This document shows positions 1-7,441 of a DNA stretch of 14,693 bases, piece by piece (positions within the stretch are counted from its first letter, which is position 1; each line of letters opens with the position of its first letter). Position numbers and translations under genes: made by a program. Source of the stretch: Desulfovibrio sp. (GTDB lineage: Bacteria > Desulfobacterota > Desulfovibrionia > Desulfovibrionales > Desulfovibrionaceae); contig JAISNZ010000099.1 of NCBI GenBank assembly GCA_031275955.1, positions 1 through 14,693 of the forward strand, in the 5' to 3' direction. The notes below the pieces were generated by a model that saw only the letters and a list, made by a program, of their open reading frames with translations, was not told the DNA's origin and searched no databases.

Positions 1-75
1 CAAAGAGGCGAAAACCATCGGATCTGTGGTGTAATGAAGTCCTGCCAAACCAAAAAGAACGGCAAAAAAATCCAT
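1..75 (-). CDS. Possible N-terminal fragment of an unidentified membrane protein, cut by the window edge
   Basis: On the minus strand an ATG at 75-73 opens a frame that runs off the left edge after 25 codons. The peptide begins MDFFAVLFGLAGLHYTTDP and is hydrophobic, as expected for the start of a membrane protein. It would be transcribed divergently from the rluD-coaE gene at 199. There is no clear Shine-Dalgarno sequence before the ATG. The plus strand also has an open frame here, from position 3 to a TGA at 138-140, so the assignment is uncertain. The stretch is clearly less GC-rich than what follows. I do not recognise the family. Confidence 0.3.
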   Translation of the reverse strand, partial: MDFFAVLFGLAGLHYTTDPMVFASL

Positions 76-198
76 TTGGATCTATGGCCGGTTTGGAAGA
101 ACAATTTTTAGAGGTTCCCGTACGTTATCGAACCGAATGATCCTGCCTGCGATCAGGGCGGCTTGCGCAAAGACCGGAGGCCGGTGTAGAGGGGAGCC

Positions 199-1869
199 AT
201 GCGGGACTCCGACGCGCGCCTTTTCACCGTGGCTCCCTCCCAGGCCGGGGATCGCCTGGATCGCTATCTGGCGGACCGGATGGCTGAATTCGGCCTCTCC
301 CGGGAGCGGATCAAACGCGGCATCCTGGAGGGACGGGTTCGGGTGAACGGACTTGCGGCCGAGGCCCCCCGGCGTATCCTGCGGGAGGCGGACCTGGTGG
401 AGATCCGTCTGGCCGCGCCGGCCACGCGCCTTGTGCCGGAAGCGGGCGAACTGGATATCCTGCAGCAGGACTCCTTTCTGGTCCTGCTGAACAAGCCGGC
501 CGGACTGGCGGTGCATCCGGGGGCGGGTTTGTCCACCGGCACCCTGGCCCACCGGCTGGCGGCCCATTTTCCGGAACTGGCGGCCCTGGAAGGCTTCCGG
601 CCGGGCATCGTCCATCGCCTGGACAAAGGCACCAGCGGCCTCCTGCTGGCCGCCCTGACGGAAAAGTCCCGTCTGGCCCTGACCGCCCTCTTTGCCGGGC
701 GCAAGGTCTGCAAGGAATACCTGGCTCTGGCGCGCGGCGTGCCCTCCCCGGCTCAGGGGACCATTGACGCGCCTCTGGGCCGGCATCCCCGGGCCAGAGG
801 CAAAAGGGCCGTACTCAGCGAGGCCGGAGGCGGCAAGCCGGCGCGCAGCGCCTGGCGGACGCTCTATGCCGATCCGGAGGGACGTTTTTCCCTGCTGGCC
901 GTGCGCATCTTTACCGGCCGGACCCACCAGATCCGGGTCCATCTGGCCCACCTGGGACATCCCGTGCTGGGCGATCCCCTTTACGCCCCGCCCGACAAGG
1001 CCGATCCCGCCCCCCGGCAGATGCTTCACGCCTGGAAACTCGCCCTGGATCATCCCTGCACAGGCCGCCGGATCTGCGCCGTCTGCCCGCCGCCGGAAGA
1101 CTTTCCTGAGACCGCCCGCGCTCTGGGGACCCGCCTCTTGCGGGTCGTGATCACCGGTTCCCCCGGCTGCGGCAAATCCACCCTCTCGCGGCTCCTGGCC
1201 GGGACAGGCGCGCCCCTGTTCAGCGCCGACGCGGAAATCGCGGCCCTCTATGCCCAAGGCGGGGCCGGCTGGCTCTTCCTGCGGGCGCGCTACGGGGATC
1301 GCTTCGTGCCGGACCAGGATTCCCCCGTGGACAAGCAGACCCTGGGCCAGGCCATGCGGGAGTCCCCAGCCCTCCGGCGCGAGATGGAATCCCTGCTCCA
1401 TCCTCTGGCCCGCGCCGCCATGGAAGACTTCTGGCGCGCGCAGGAGGCCCTGAACGTCCCCCTGGCCCTGGCCGAGGTGCCCCTCTACCTGGAGGCCGGA
1501 TTCTCCCGGGGCGACACCCCTTCCCGGACCGCCTCGGACGAGGCCCTGGCCGCCCTCCTGAACGCCAGCCCGCACCGCCCCCTCCTGCTGGGGGTGTCCT
1601 GCCCCTTTGCCGTGCGGGCGGAACGCCTCCACTCCGGACGGGGCTGGAGCGCGGAGGTCATCAACAGCATGGAGTCCTGGCAATGGCCGGAAGAACGGAA
1701 ACTGGCCGCCTGCGATCTGGTGGCGGACAACAGCGGCGGCAAGGCCGGCCTGGAGGCCGAAGCCAAACGTCTGGCCGTTCGCCTGGCCGCCTTGCGGGAC
1801 CTGCGGGGAGCCCTGCTGGCCGAGACCATCCGGGAGCGCTGCCGGGAACCGGCCCTGCGCAAGTCCTGA
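199..1869 (+). CDS. Fused RluA-family 23S rRNA pseudouridine synthase / dephospho-CoA kinase
   Basis: This 556-residue protein joins two enzymes in one frame. Residues about 14-70 form an S4 RNA-binding domain. Residues about 88-300 form an RluA/RluD-type pseudouridine synthase, with the catalytic HRLDKGTSG motif (139-147, Asp142) and the GRTHQIRVHLAHLGHPVLGDPLY block near 240-262 (one of the family signatures). Residues about 314-540 form a dephospho-CoA kinase (CoaE), the last step of CoA synthesis: Walker A GSPGCGKST (320-328), the LLHPLAR segment near 399-405 and EVPLYLEAG (426-434). The ATG at 199 follows AGAGGGGAG at a normal distance. The frame between domains is unbroken, so this is a fusion and not two overlapping genes. 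The rRNA target is probably that of RluD, but this is inferred from family only. Both domains look intact; activity of each half is not shown by sequence alone. Confidence 0.94.
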   Translation: MRDSDARLFTVAPSQAGDRLDRYLADRMAEFGLSRERIKRGILEGRVRVNGLAAEAPRRILREADLVEIRLAAPATRLVPEAGELDILQQDSFLVLLNKPAGLAVHPGAGLSTGTLAHRLAAHFPELAALEGFRPGIVHRLDKGTSGLLLAALTEKSRLALTALFAGRKVCKEYLALARGVPSPAQGTIDAPLGRHPRARGKRAVLSEAGGGKPARSAWRTLYADPEGRFSLLAVRIFTGRTHQIRVHLAHLGHPVLGDPLYAPPDKADPAPRQMLHAWKLALDHPCTGRRICAVCPPPEDFPETARALGTRLLRVVITGSPGCGKSTLSRLLAGTGAPLFSADAEIAALYAQGGAGWLFLRARYGDRFVPDQDSPVDKQTLGQAMRESPALRREMESLLHPLARAAMEDFWRAQEALNVPLALAEVPLYLEAGFSRGDTPSRTASDEALAALLNASPHRPLLLGVSCPFAVRAERLHSGRGWSAEVINSMESWQWPEERKLAACDLVADNSGGKAGLEAEAKRLAVRLAALRDLRGALLAETIRERCREPALRKS

Positions 1870-1876
1870 CGCGTCT

Positions 1877-1890
1877 GGGCTCCGCCCCGG
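1877..1890. repeat. GGGC-TCC-GCCC palindrome, dispersed repeat copy A
   Basis: The 14 bases GGGCTCCGCCCCGG lie in the 36-nt gap between the converging rluD-coaE and pgi genes. GGGC and GCCC can pair around a TCC loop. The exact reverse complement occurs at 5589-5602, and related forms occur at 7342-7356 and 10507-10518. No T-run follows on either strand, so it is not a classical intrinsic terminator, though a role in ending transcription between convergent genes is possible. Confidence 0.5.
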
Positions 1891-1905
1891 TTGATCAGTC
1901 CTTTC

Positions 1906-3291
1906 CTAAAACGCCTGCCGGCCCTCGCTGTTTTCCTCGCCCCGCAGAAAGGCCCGCAGATCCTCGTCTTCCCTGGCGTAGCCCGGAGCGCCTAGCCGGG
2001 CGTTGGCCAGGCGTTTGCCCAATTCCACCGCCGGCTGATCAAGGGGGTTGATCTCCAGGAGCCAGCCGGTGAGGATGGTCGCGGCCATGCACAGCCCCAT
2101 CAGGCGTCCGGCGGCGGCCTCGTCCGCGGCGTCCAGGCAGATGTGGAGCAGGGGCACCTGGCTCCGGGTCAGGGCCATGCGGGTGCCCAGGGCTTCGGCC
2201 AGCAGGAGATCCCCGAACTGCCGTCCGGCGAGGTAGCTCCATTTTCCCGGAATTTCCGTCCCGAAGGATGGCCCCCTGTACAGGCGGGGGCAGGAGAGGA
2301 ACAGGCAGCCCTTGTTGCGCGGGCCGTCCAGGAACATCTGGTTGAGGGAGTGCTGGTCCGTTACCCCCACGGCGGGCACGGGCATACTGCCCTTGCCCTC
2401 CTTGCCCAAGCTTTCGGCCCAGAGCTGGCTGAACCAGGCCCCGAAGAAGTTCCACAGGGGGATATAGGAGAAGAAGATCAGTTCCGAATACCCGTAGCGC
2501 AGGAGTTCCGCGGCCCAGACAGCCCATCCCCAGGCCGGGTGATCTCCCAGGGCGTCGGCCATGGACTCGGGCCTGCCCCCGGCCTTGACCAGGGAGGCGT
2601 TGACCTCCGCCGCTCCCTGGAGCAATCCCCTCCAGTTCATGCCCAGGAAGGCGGCGGGCACGAGACCCACGGCGGAGAGGACGGAATAGCGGCCGCCGAG
2701 AAAGTCCGGCACGGGGAGGCTGGGCAGGTTCAGGGCCGTCGCCTCTGCCCGCAGGTCCCCGCTTTTTTCGTCGGTGATCAGGATGACGTTCTGTTGCCAC
2801 AGGGCGCCCAGGGCCTGCCGCAGCCAGCTCCGGAGGAGGAAATACTGGCCCATGGTCTCGATGGTGCCGCCGGATTTGGAGATGACCACGACCACGGTTT
2901 CCCGCGGAGGCAGGGTGTCCATCCAGGCGGTGAGGGTGTCCGGGTCAATGTTGTCGGCGATCCAGAGCCAGGGCCCGTTATGGCCGGGCCTGTCCTGGGC
3001 GGGGAAGAAGGCCTTCTGCAAGGCCCTCGCGCCCAGGGCGGAGCCGCCGATGCCGAGGACCAGCATGTGTTTGAAAGGCTTCACGCGCTGTTCAAAGGCG
3101 GGCAGGTCCCGTTCCAGATCCTTTTTGAACGGCATGTTCAGGCAGGGCAGCAGGCCCTTGTCCAGTTCCCCGGCCAGGCGGGCGGCAAGGGCGTTTTTCT
3201 TCCCGGCAAGGGAGGAGGTTTCCCGGGAGAGACCCTGCAGGCGGTGGCTGAAGGCCTGGGACCAATCCAGAAAATGCTGCGGGCGGGCCAT
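1906..3291 (-). CDS. pgi: Glucose-6-phosphate isomerase
   Basis: The 461-residue product interconverts glucose 6-phosphate and fructose 6-phosphate in the cytoplasm. It has the length of the short bacterial type. Visible landmarks are GIGGSALG (80-87) and SKSGGTIET (139-147) for the sugar-phosphate binding SIS folds, the signature FLGGRYSVLSAVGL (197-210), WAESLGKEGKG around the catalytic Glu293, the DQHSLNQ segment with His314, and NPLDQPAVELGK (415-426) ending in the active-site Lys426. The ATG at 3291-3289 is preceded by a perfect AAGGAGG six bases upstream. It lies 36 nt downstream of the aminotransferase gene on the same strand, so the two probably form one transcript. It converges with rluD-coaE; the stop is TAG. 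Confidence 0.97.
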   Translation of the reverse strand: MARPQHFLDWSQAFSHRLQGLSRETSSLAGKKNALAARLAGELDKGLLPCLNMPFKKDLERDLPAFEQRVKPFKHMLVLGIGGSALGARALQKAFFPAQDRPGHNGPWLWIADNIDPDTLTAWMDTLPPRETVVVVISKSGGTIETMGQYFLLRSWLRQALGALWQQNVILITDEKSGDLRAEATALNLPSLPVPDFLGGRYSVLSAVGLVPAAFLGMNWRGLLQGAAEVNASLVKAGGRPESMADALGDHPAWGWAVWAAELLRYGYSELIFFSYIPLWNFFGAWFSQLWAESLGKEGKGSMPVPAVGVTDQHSLNQMFLDGPRNKGCLFLSCPRLYRGPSFGTEIPGKWSYLAGRQFGDLLLAEALGTRMALTRSQVPLLHICLDAADEAAAGRLMGLCMAATILTGWLLEINPLDQPAVELGKRLANARLGAPGYAREDEDLRAFLRGEENSEGRQAF

Positions 3292-3327
3292 GATGTCCTC
3301 CTTGGCGGAATTTTTCGTTCATCAAAA

Positions 3328-4509
3328 CTACCTTCCCGGCAGCCCGAGAAAACGCGCGATCCGGGCCAGGGCCTTTTCGAGGGTGCCGGCATCCACGGCA
3401 TAGGAGATGCGGACGCAATGGTCGTCGCCGAAGGCGGCGCCGGGAACGAGGGCGACGCCGGCCGATTCGAGGAGCGCGGCGCACAGGGCGGTGGAATCGG
3501 GGAAGGCTTCGCGGTAATGGCGGTGGAGATCGGGAAAGAGGTAGAAGGCGCCGTCGGGCCGGGGACAGAGGACATCGGGCCAGGAGGCGATGATTGCCAG
3601 GGCCAGATCGCGGCGTTCCCGGAAGGAGCGGCACATGAGGTCAAGATGGGAGTATTCGCCGGCCAGGGCGGCCAGGGCGGCTTTCTGGGAGACGGAGGAG
3701 GCGTTGGAGGTGGACTGTCCCTGCAGGCGGCCCATGGCGGCGATGAGGCCGGCCTCGGCCAGGGTGTAGCCGATGCGCCAGCCTGTCATGGAAAAGGTTT
3801 TGGCGACGCCGTTGACGATGACGAAGTTTTCGGGGTGGGCCTCCCACCAGGGGGCGAGGCTCGCGGGGCCTTCCGGGGTATAGACGAGGCGGTCGTAAAT
3901 TTCGTCGGAGACGATGAGGAGATTGTTGGCGACGCCCCAGGCGGCAATGGCGTCCAGCTCGGGCTGGGTGTAGCAGACGCCGGTGGGATTGGAGGGGGAA
4001 TTGAGGACGAGGAGCCTGGTTTTGGGGGTAAGGGATTTGTTCAGGTCCTGGAGAGAGAGTTTGAAGGCGTTCTCCGGGGAGGTGGGGATCGTCACGGGCT
4101 TGGCGCCGGCCAGCTCGACCATGGGAGGGTAGCTGACCCAGTAGGGGGCGGGGATGAGGACGTGGTCTCCGGGGTTGAGCAGGCTCTGGAAGAGGGTATA
4201 CAGGGAATGCTTGGCCCCGCTGGAGATGAGGATGTTTTCGGCGGCGGCGCGGACGGAGTAAAAGCGGGCGAAGTAGCCCGCGGCGGCGGCGCGCAGTTCC
4301 GGCAGACCGGGAACGGGGGTATAGCGGGTGAAGCCGGCGTCAATGGCCTCCCTGGCGGCGGCGCAAATATGCTCCGGGGTGGGGAAGTCTGGCTCTCCGA
4401 CGGAAAGGCTGAGGATATCCTTTCCCTGGGCTTTCAATTCCTGGGCCCTGGCGCTGACGGATAGGGTGGCGGAAGGCTTGAGACGGGCCACGCGATCGGC
4501 GATGTTCAT
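3328..4509 (-). CDS. Class I PLP-dependent aminotransferase, aspartate aminotransferase type
   Basis: The 393-residue protein is a fold-type I, PLP-dependent aminotransferase of the AspB/AspC-like bacterial class, likely moving the amino group between aspartate and 2-oxoglutarate. Landmarks in order: SVGEPDFPTPEH (36-47), SGAKHS (97-102), YWVSYP (123-128) whose aromatic residue stacks on the cofactor, SNPTG (173-177, Asn174), SDEIYDRLVY (201-210, Asp202 and Tyr205), and VAKTFSMTGWRIGY (235-248) with the Schiff-base Lys237. A late VRISYA segment supplies the substrate carboxylate Arg. The ATG at 4509-4507 follows AAAGGAG at good spacing. It is first in a leftward unit with pgi and is divergent from the metallo-hydrolase gene. 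Substrate preference within class I cannot be fixed from sequence; an aromatic or alanine aminotransferase is possible. Confidence 0.93.
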   Translation of the reverse strand: MNIADRVARLKPSATLSVSARAQELKAQGKDILSLSVGEPDFPTPEHICAAAREAIDAGFTRYTPVPGLPELRAAAAGYFARFYSVRAAAENILISSGAKHSLYTLFQSLLNPGDHVLIPAPYWVSYPPMVELAGAKPVTIPTSPENAFKLSLQDLNKSLTPKTRLLVLNSPSNPTGVCYTQPELDAIAAWGVANNLLIVSDEIYDRLVYTPEGPASLAPWWEAHPENFVIVNGVAKTFSMTGWRIGYTLAEAGLIAAMGRLQGQSTSNASSVSQKAALAALAGEYSHLDLMCRSFRERRDLALAIIASWPDVLCPRPDGAFYLFPDLHRHYREAFPDSTALCAALLESAGVALVPGAAFGDDHCVRISYAVDAGTLEKALARIARFLGLPGR

Positions 4510-4565
4510 GAAATCGCTCCTTTCCGGGAGGGGAGGAAGGCTTGCCTTATGCCCTCTATGGTGCC

Positions 4566-4571
4566 ATTATC
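4566..4571 (-). promoter_or_regulatory. Candidate -10 element for the aminotransferase-pgi unit
   Basis: On the minus strand the sequence TGATAATGG puts a GATAAT hexamer about 57 nt before the aminotransferase ATG, inside the 121-nt gap between two divergent genes. The hexamer is close to the sigma70 -10 consensus, but I see no good -35 at 16-18 nt, so this is a weak call. The same gap must also hold the promoter for the plus-strand metallo-hydrolase, which I could not locate. Confidence 0.25.
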
Positions 4572-4630
4572 AGCTTCTCCCGGCCCTGTAAATCGCCGGA
4601 GGCAATGAATCGAGGGCAAAGGAGCGTCCC

Positions 4631-5539
4631 ATGTCCTTTTCTCCCGCCGCCTGGGCCATCTGCGCGGCCCTGCTGATCGGCCTGTTCCCCGTTTCTTCCG
4701 TCCGGGCCGGGGACGCCGGATCCGCCCACCCCTCCGTCTGGAGGATCGGGAGCATGGAGGTCATCTCCCTTCAGGACAGGCCGGCGCAAATGCCTGCCTC
4801 TCTGTTCCCGGGGACGGATCCGGCCCTGATCAAGCGCTACATGCCGGACGGCGTCGCCCCGGCCACCATCTCCGCCTTCGCCGTGCGGCAGGAAGGGACG
4901 GTGATCCTGGTGGACGCGGGTTACGGCCTCGCTGGTCCCGGCGGTAGCCTCCTGATGAAGGCCATGCAGGAGGCGGGACTTACTCCGGAAAGGATCGATC
5001 TGGTCCTTCTGACGCACATGCACGGGGATCATATCGCCGGTCTGGTGGCGAAGGGCAGGCGGGTCTTCCCCCGGGCCAAGGTCCTGGTTTCCGCCCCGGA
5101 GGCGGCCTTCTGGCTTTCCGGCAGGCCCGGAAAGGGGCAGGTGACCAATTTCCGTCTGGCCGAAGAGGTCAGGGCCCTGTACGGCGAGGATTTTCTTCCT
5201 CCCTTTTCCTTCGGAACGCAGGTAGCTCCGGGGATCACGGCCCTGGACGCCTCGGGCCATACACCGGGGCACACAGTCTTTCTGCTGGAATCCCAGGGAC
5301 AGAAACTCCTCATCGCAGGGGATCTGATCCATGCCGCCGCCTTGCAGTTTCCGGACCCCTCGGCCAGCCCGACCTATGATCTGGACCCTGTCAAGGCCGC
5401 AAAGACGCGGAGAAAATATCTGGCCATGGCCGCGGACGAAGGGATTCCCCTGGCGGGGATGCACCTTCCCCTGCCGGCGATGGGGCGGGTGCGGCATGAC
5501 GCGGAGACGGGCTTTGCCTTTGCGCCCGGAACGGAGTAA
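4631..5539 (+). CDS. Exported metallo-beta-lactamase-fold hydrolase
   Basis: The 302-residue protein starts with a Sec-type signal peptide: a hydrophobic core at about 7-22 and a likely cut after VRA at residue 26. The mature part is an MBL fold with a complete two-metal site: LTHMHGDHIAGL holding His129, His131, Asp133 and His134, then SGHTPGHT with His210 (ligand) and His214, Asp231 in the LLIAGDLIH segment, and His279 in GMHLP. This layout is usual for lactonase-like and general MBL hydrolases of the periplasm; the substrate cannot be told. The ATG follows AAAGGAGCG at good spacing. It is divergent from the aminotransferase gene and is followed by sfsA on the same strand. It could be an acyl-homoserine-lactone lactonase, an esterase or another hydrolase. 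Confidence 0.9.
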   Translation: MSFSPAAWAICAALLIGLFPVSSVRAGDAGSAHPSVWRIGSMEVISLQDRPAQMPASLFPGTDPALIKRYMPDGVAPATISAFAVRQEGTVILVDAGYGLAGPGGSLLMKAMQEAGLTPERIDLVLLTHMHGDHIAGLVAKGRRVFPRAKVLVSAPEAAFWLSGRPGKGQVTNFRLAEEVRALYGEDFLPPFSFGTQVAPGITALDASGHTPGHTVFLLESQGQKLLIAGDLIHAAALQFPDPSASPTYDLDPVKAAKTRRKYLAMAADEGIPLAGMHLPLPAMGRVRHDAETGFAFAPGTE

Positions 5540-6341
5540 CCGCCCCGCCGGGGATTCTCCCGCGCGGGCGGGGGAATCAGGGGAAATCCCGGGGCGGAGC
5601 CCTCCGGGCGGGATCCTGCTGCCCTTTCCTCCGGGTTGCGTTCAGGGGACGCTCCAGCGCAGGGTCAAACGCTTCAGCCTGGATTTCTGGCTGCAAGGGA
5701 CCCTGCGCCGCGCCCATACCAACAATTCCGGCGCCATGCTCGGGCTGACGCGCGAAGGATTGCCGCTGTGGCTGTCGCCCGCCTCCGGCCCCGGCAGGAA
5801 ATCGGCCTATACCCTGGAGATGATCCGCCTGCCCGCCGGCCCGGAGGATTTCTGGGTGGGGGTGAACACCCTGACCCCCAACCGCCTGCTGAAGGCCGCC
5901 TTCGAGGCCCGCCTCCTGCCCTGGGCCGCCGGCTATACGGCCCTGCGGCCCGAAGCCGGGCGCGGCGGGAGCCGCCTGGATGCCCTGCTCACCGGCCCGG
6001 ACCTGCCGCCCCTCTGGGTGGAATGCAAAAACGTGACCCTGGTGGAGGACGATACGGCCGCCTTTCCAGATGCCGTCAGCCTGCGCGGGCGAAAGCACCT
6101 TAAGGAGATGACGGCCATCGCCTCCTCGGGAGAGCGGGCGGCCTTTTTCTATTGCGTCCAGAGGCCCGACGGGCGTTGCTTCGGCCCGGCGGACTATGTT
6201 GACGCCGCCTACGCGGAGTTGTATTTCCAGGCATTGGAGGCCGGGGTGGAGGTCTATCCCCACCGGGCTCTTCTTTCCCCGCGGGGCATCGGCCTTGGGG
6301 CGCTGTTGCCCCTGGCCGGACCCCCCGAACCGTTTGCCTGA
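5514..6341 (+). CDS. sfsA: SfsA family protein (DNA/RNA nuclease SfsA), start codon unresolved
   Basis: The conserved domain spans about 5619-6341 and matches SfsA throughout: VQGTLQRRVKRF at the N-terminus, HTNNSGAMLGL, VGVNTLTPNRL (5856-5888), RLDALLTG, ECKNVTLV (6021-6044) and FPDAVSLRGRKHLKEM (6063-6110). SfsA was named for sugar fermentation stimulation and is annotated as a nucleic-acid-binding/nuclease family; its true role is poorly defined. The start is a problem. By alignment with E. coli SfsA (recalled), translation should begin near 5619, yet no ATG, GTG or TTG occurs in frame between 5523 and the conserved block. The codon there is CTG. I list TTG 5514 because a GGAG lies 7 nt before it; this overlaps the hydrolase gene by 26 nt and adds about 35 low-complexity residues. 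ATG 5496 is another option. Confidence 0.88.
   Translation: MPLRPERSNRPAGDSPARAGESGEIPGRSPPGGILLPFPPGCVQGTLQRRVKRFSLDFWLQGTLRRAHTNNSGAMLGLTREGLPLWLSPASGPGRKSAYTLEMIRLPAGPEDFWVGVNTLTPNRLLKAAFEARLLPWAAGYTALRPEAGRGGSRLDALLTGPDLPPLWVECKNVTLVEDDTAAFPDAVSLRGRKHLKEMTAIASSGERAAFFYCVQRPDGRCFGPADYVDAAYAELYFQALEAGVEVYPHRALLSPRGIGLGALLPLAGPPEPFA
5553..5578. repeat. 11-bp stem-loop upstream of the SfsA domain
   Basis: GATTCTCCCGC (5553-5563) pairs with GCGGGGGAATC (5568-5578) around a 4-nt loop, with one G-U wobble. It lies 13 nt after the hydrolase stop codon. There is no T-run after it, so it may slow rather than end transcription, or it may protect the upstream message. Confidence 0.5.
5589..5602. repeat. 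GGGC-GGA-GCCC palindrome, dispersed repeat copy B
   Basis: CCGGGGCGGAGCCC is the exact reverse complement of the copy at 1877-1890. It sits directly before the region where the sfsA start would be expected, and is read through if translation starts upstream. Confidence 0.5.
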
Positions 6342-6374
6342 CGCCCGCTTTTCCGCGGGGTCCGGGACCTGCGC

Positions 6375-7316
6375 ATGACGGCATCGTTTACCTGCGGCTG
6401 GGTGGCGCTCATGGGACCGCCCAATGCCGGCAAATCCACCCTGCTCAATTCCTGCCTCGGGCAGAAGGTGGCCATTGTTTCGCCGCGCCCGCAAACGACG
6501 CGCAACCGGATTACCGGAATCCTGTCCGACAGGGACGCCCAGGTCATCTTCATGGACACCCCCGGCATGCACCAGACGCGGGGCAAGATGACCAGACTGA
6601 TGGTCCAGACGGCCTGGCAGGCCATGGACGGGGCCGACGCCCTGGGGGTCGTTCTGGACGCGGACATGTACGCCAGACGGCCGGAGTTTCTGGACAAGGA
6701 TATCTCCCTCCTGCGGGAACCCGTCGCGGAGGAGGAGCGGCCCGTCTTCGCGCTCGTCAACAAGACGGACCTTCTGGGGGACAAGAGCCGGCTGCTCCCC
6801 CTTCTGGAACGCCTGCACGGCGTCTGGCCCAGGGCGGAGCTTTTTCCCGTTTCCGCCCTGACCCGGGACGGCCTGCCCGCTTTCCTGGCGGCGCTCAAGG
6901 CCGCCCTGCCCGCGGGAGAGCCCCAGTTCCCCCAGGATCAGGTTTCCACCCTGCCCCTGCGTTTCCTAGCGGCGGAGCTTATCAGGGAAAAACTTTTCTG
7001 CGCCCTGCGTCAGGAACTGCCCTACCACACGGCCGTGGACATCGAAACCTGGGATGAAGACCCCGCCGGCGGGCAGGTGGCCATCCGGGCGGTTGTCTAT
7101 GTGGGCCGCCCCAGCCACAAGGCCATGGTCATCGGCCGGGGGGGGCGGCTTCTCAAACAGGTGGGGCAGAGCGCGCGCAAAGAAATCATGGAGCTTCTGG
7201 ATCGCAGGACGCGCCTGGACATCTGGGTCAAGGTGCGGGAAAACTGGGTGGAGGACGTTTCCTTCCTGCATTCCCTGGGTCTGGGACTGCGGGAGGAAGA
7301 TGCCTGCCGCCGCTAG
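6375..7316 (+). CDS. era: GTPase Era
   Basis: The 313-residue protein is the GTPase that binds 16S rRNA and helps mature the 30S subunit. The GTPase domain shows G1 GPPNAGKST (14-22), the PRPQTTRNRITGIL switch region (37-50), G3 DTPG (61-64), G4 NKTD (129-132) and G5 SAL (160-162). The C-terminal type II KH domain has VIGRGGRLLKQVGQSARKEI (252-271) with the RNA-binding GxxG loop. Length is normal for the family. The ATG at 6375 is 33 nt after the sfsA stop, so the two are probably co-transcribed; the only purine-rich stretch before it is GGGAC about 6 nt away. Nothing is missing or altered in the motifs. Confidence 0.98.
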   Translation: MTASFTCGWVALMGPPNAGKSTLLNSCLGQKVAIVSPRPQTTRNRITGILSDRDAQVIFMDTPGMHQTRGKMTRLMVQTAWQAMDGADALGVVLDADMYARRPEFLDKDISLLREPVAEEERPVFALVNKTDLLGDKSRLLPLLERLHGVWPRAELFPVSALTRDGLPAFLAALKAALPAGEPQFPQDQVSTLPLRFLAAELIREKLFCALRQELPYHTAVDIETWDEDPAGGQVAIRAVVYVGRPSHKAMVIGRGGRLLKQVGQSARKEIMELLDRRTRLDIWVKVRENWVEDVSFLHSLGLGLREEDACRR

Positions 7317-7341
7317 GGAAACGCCGATTTATGCCCTTTGA

Positions 7342-7424
7342 GGGGGCTTTGCCCCCGCGAACTCCCCCGGCGGGGGAAGGATTTGCGCCCCCGCGTCTTG
7401 TTTCTCCTGAAATTCGCGGGGGGG
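7342..7424. repeat. Cluster of GC-rich stem-loops between era and yggS, dispersed repeat copy C
   Basis: The 125-nt gap between era and yggS contains three inverted repeats in a row. GGGGGC-TTT-GCCCCC style pairing occupies 7342-7356, TCCCCC-GGC-GGGGGA occupies 7363-7377, and CCCCCGCG (7388-7395) pairs with CGCGGGGG (7415-7422). The first shares GGGGCTTTGCCC with the reverse complement of the palindrome at 10507-10518. No T-run follows. The cluster may be a REP-like mobile or mRNA-stabilising element. Confidence 0.6.
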
Positions 7425-7441
7425 CGATGAGAGGAAAGCGC

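Noticed and set aside
3..140. Plus-strand frame open from the left edge to a TGA at 138-140
   Set aside because: Could be the end of a gene, but the peptide shows no family pattern and competes with a more protein-like start on the minus strand; too short to decide.
82..1683. Long minus-strand open frame opposite rluD-coaE
   Set aside because: It mirrors a strongly matching two-domain enzyme, has low-complexity Gly/Arg/Gln-rich content, and is typical of GC-rich antisense frames.
2143..4464. 773-codon plus-strand open frame across pgi and the aminotransferase
   Set aside because: Gly-rich antisense frame over two genes with full sets of motifs and good ribosome sites; no family pattern of its own.
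5331..5495. Upstream extension of sfsA to 5331
   Set aside because: This part is read inside the metallo-hydrolase in another frame and shows no SfsA similarity.
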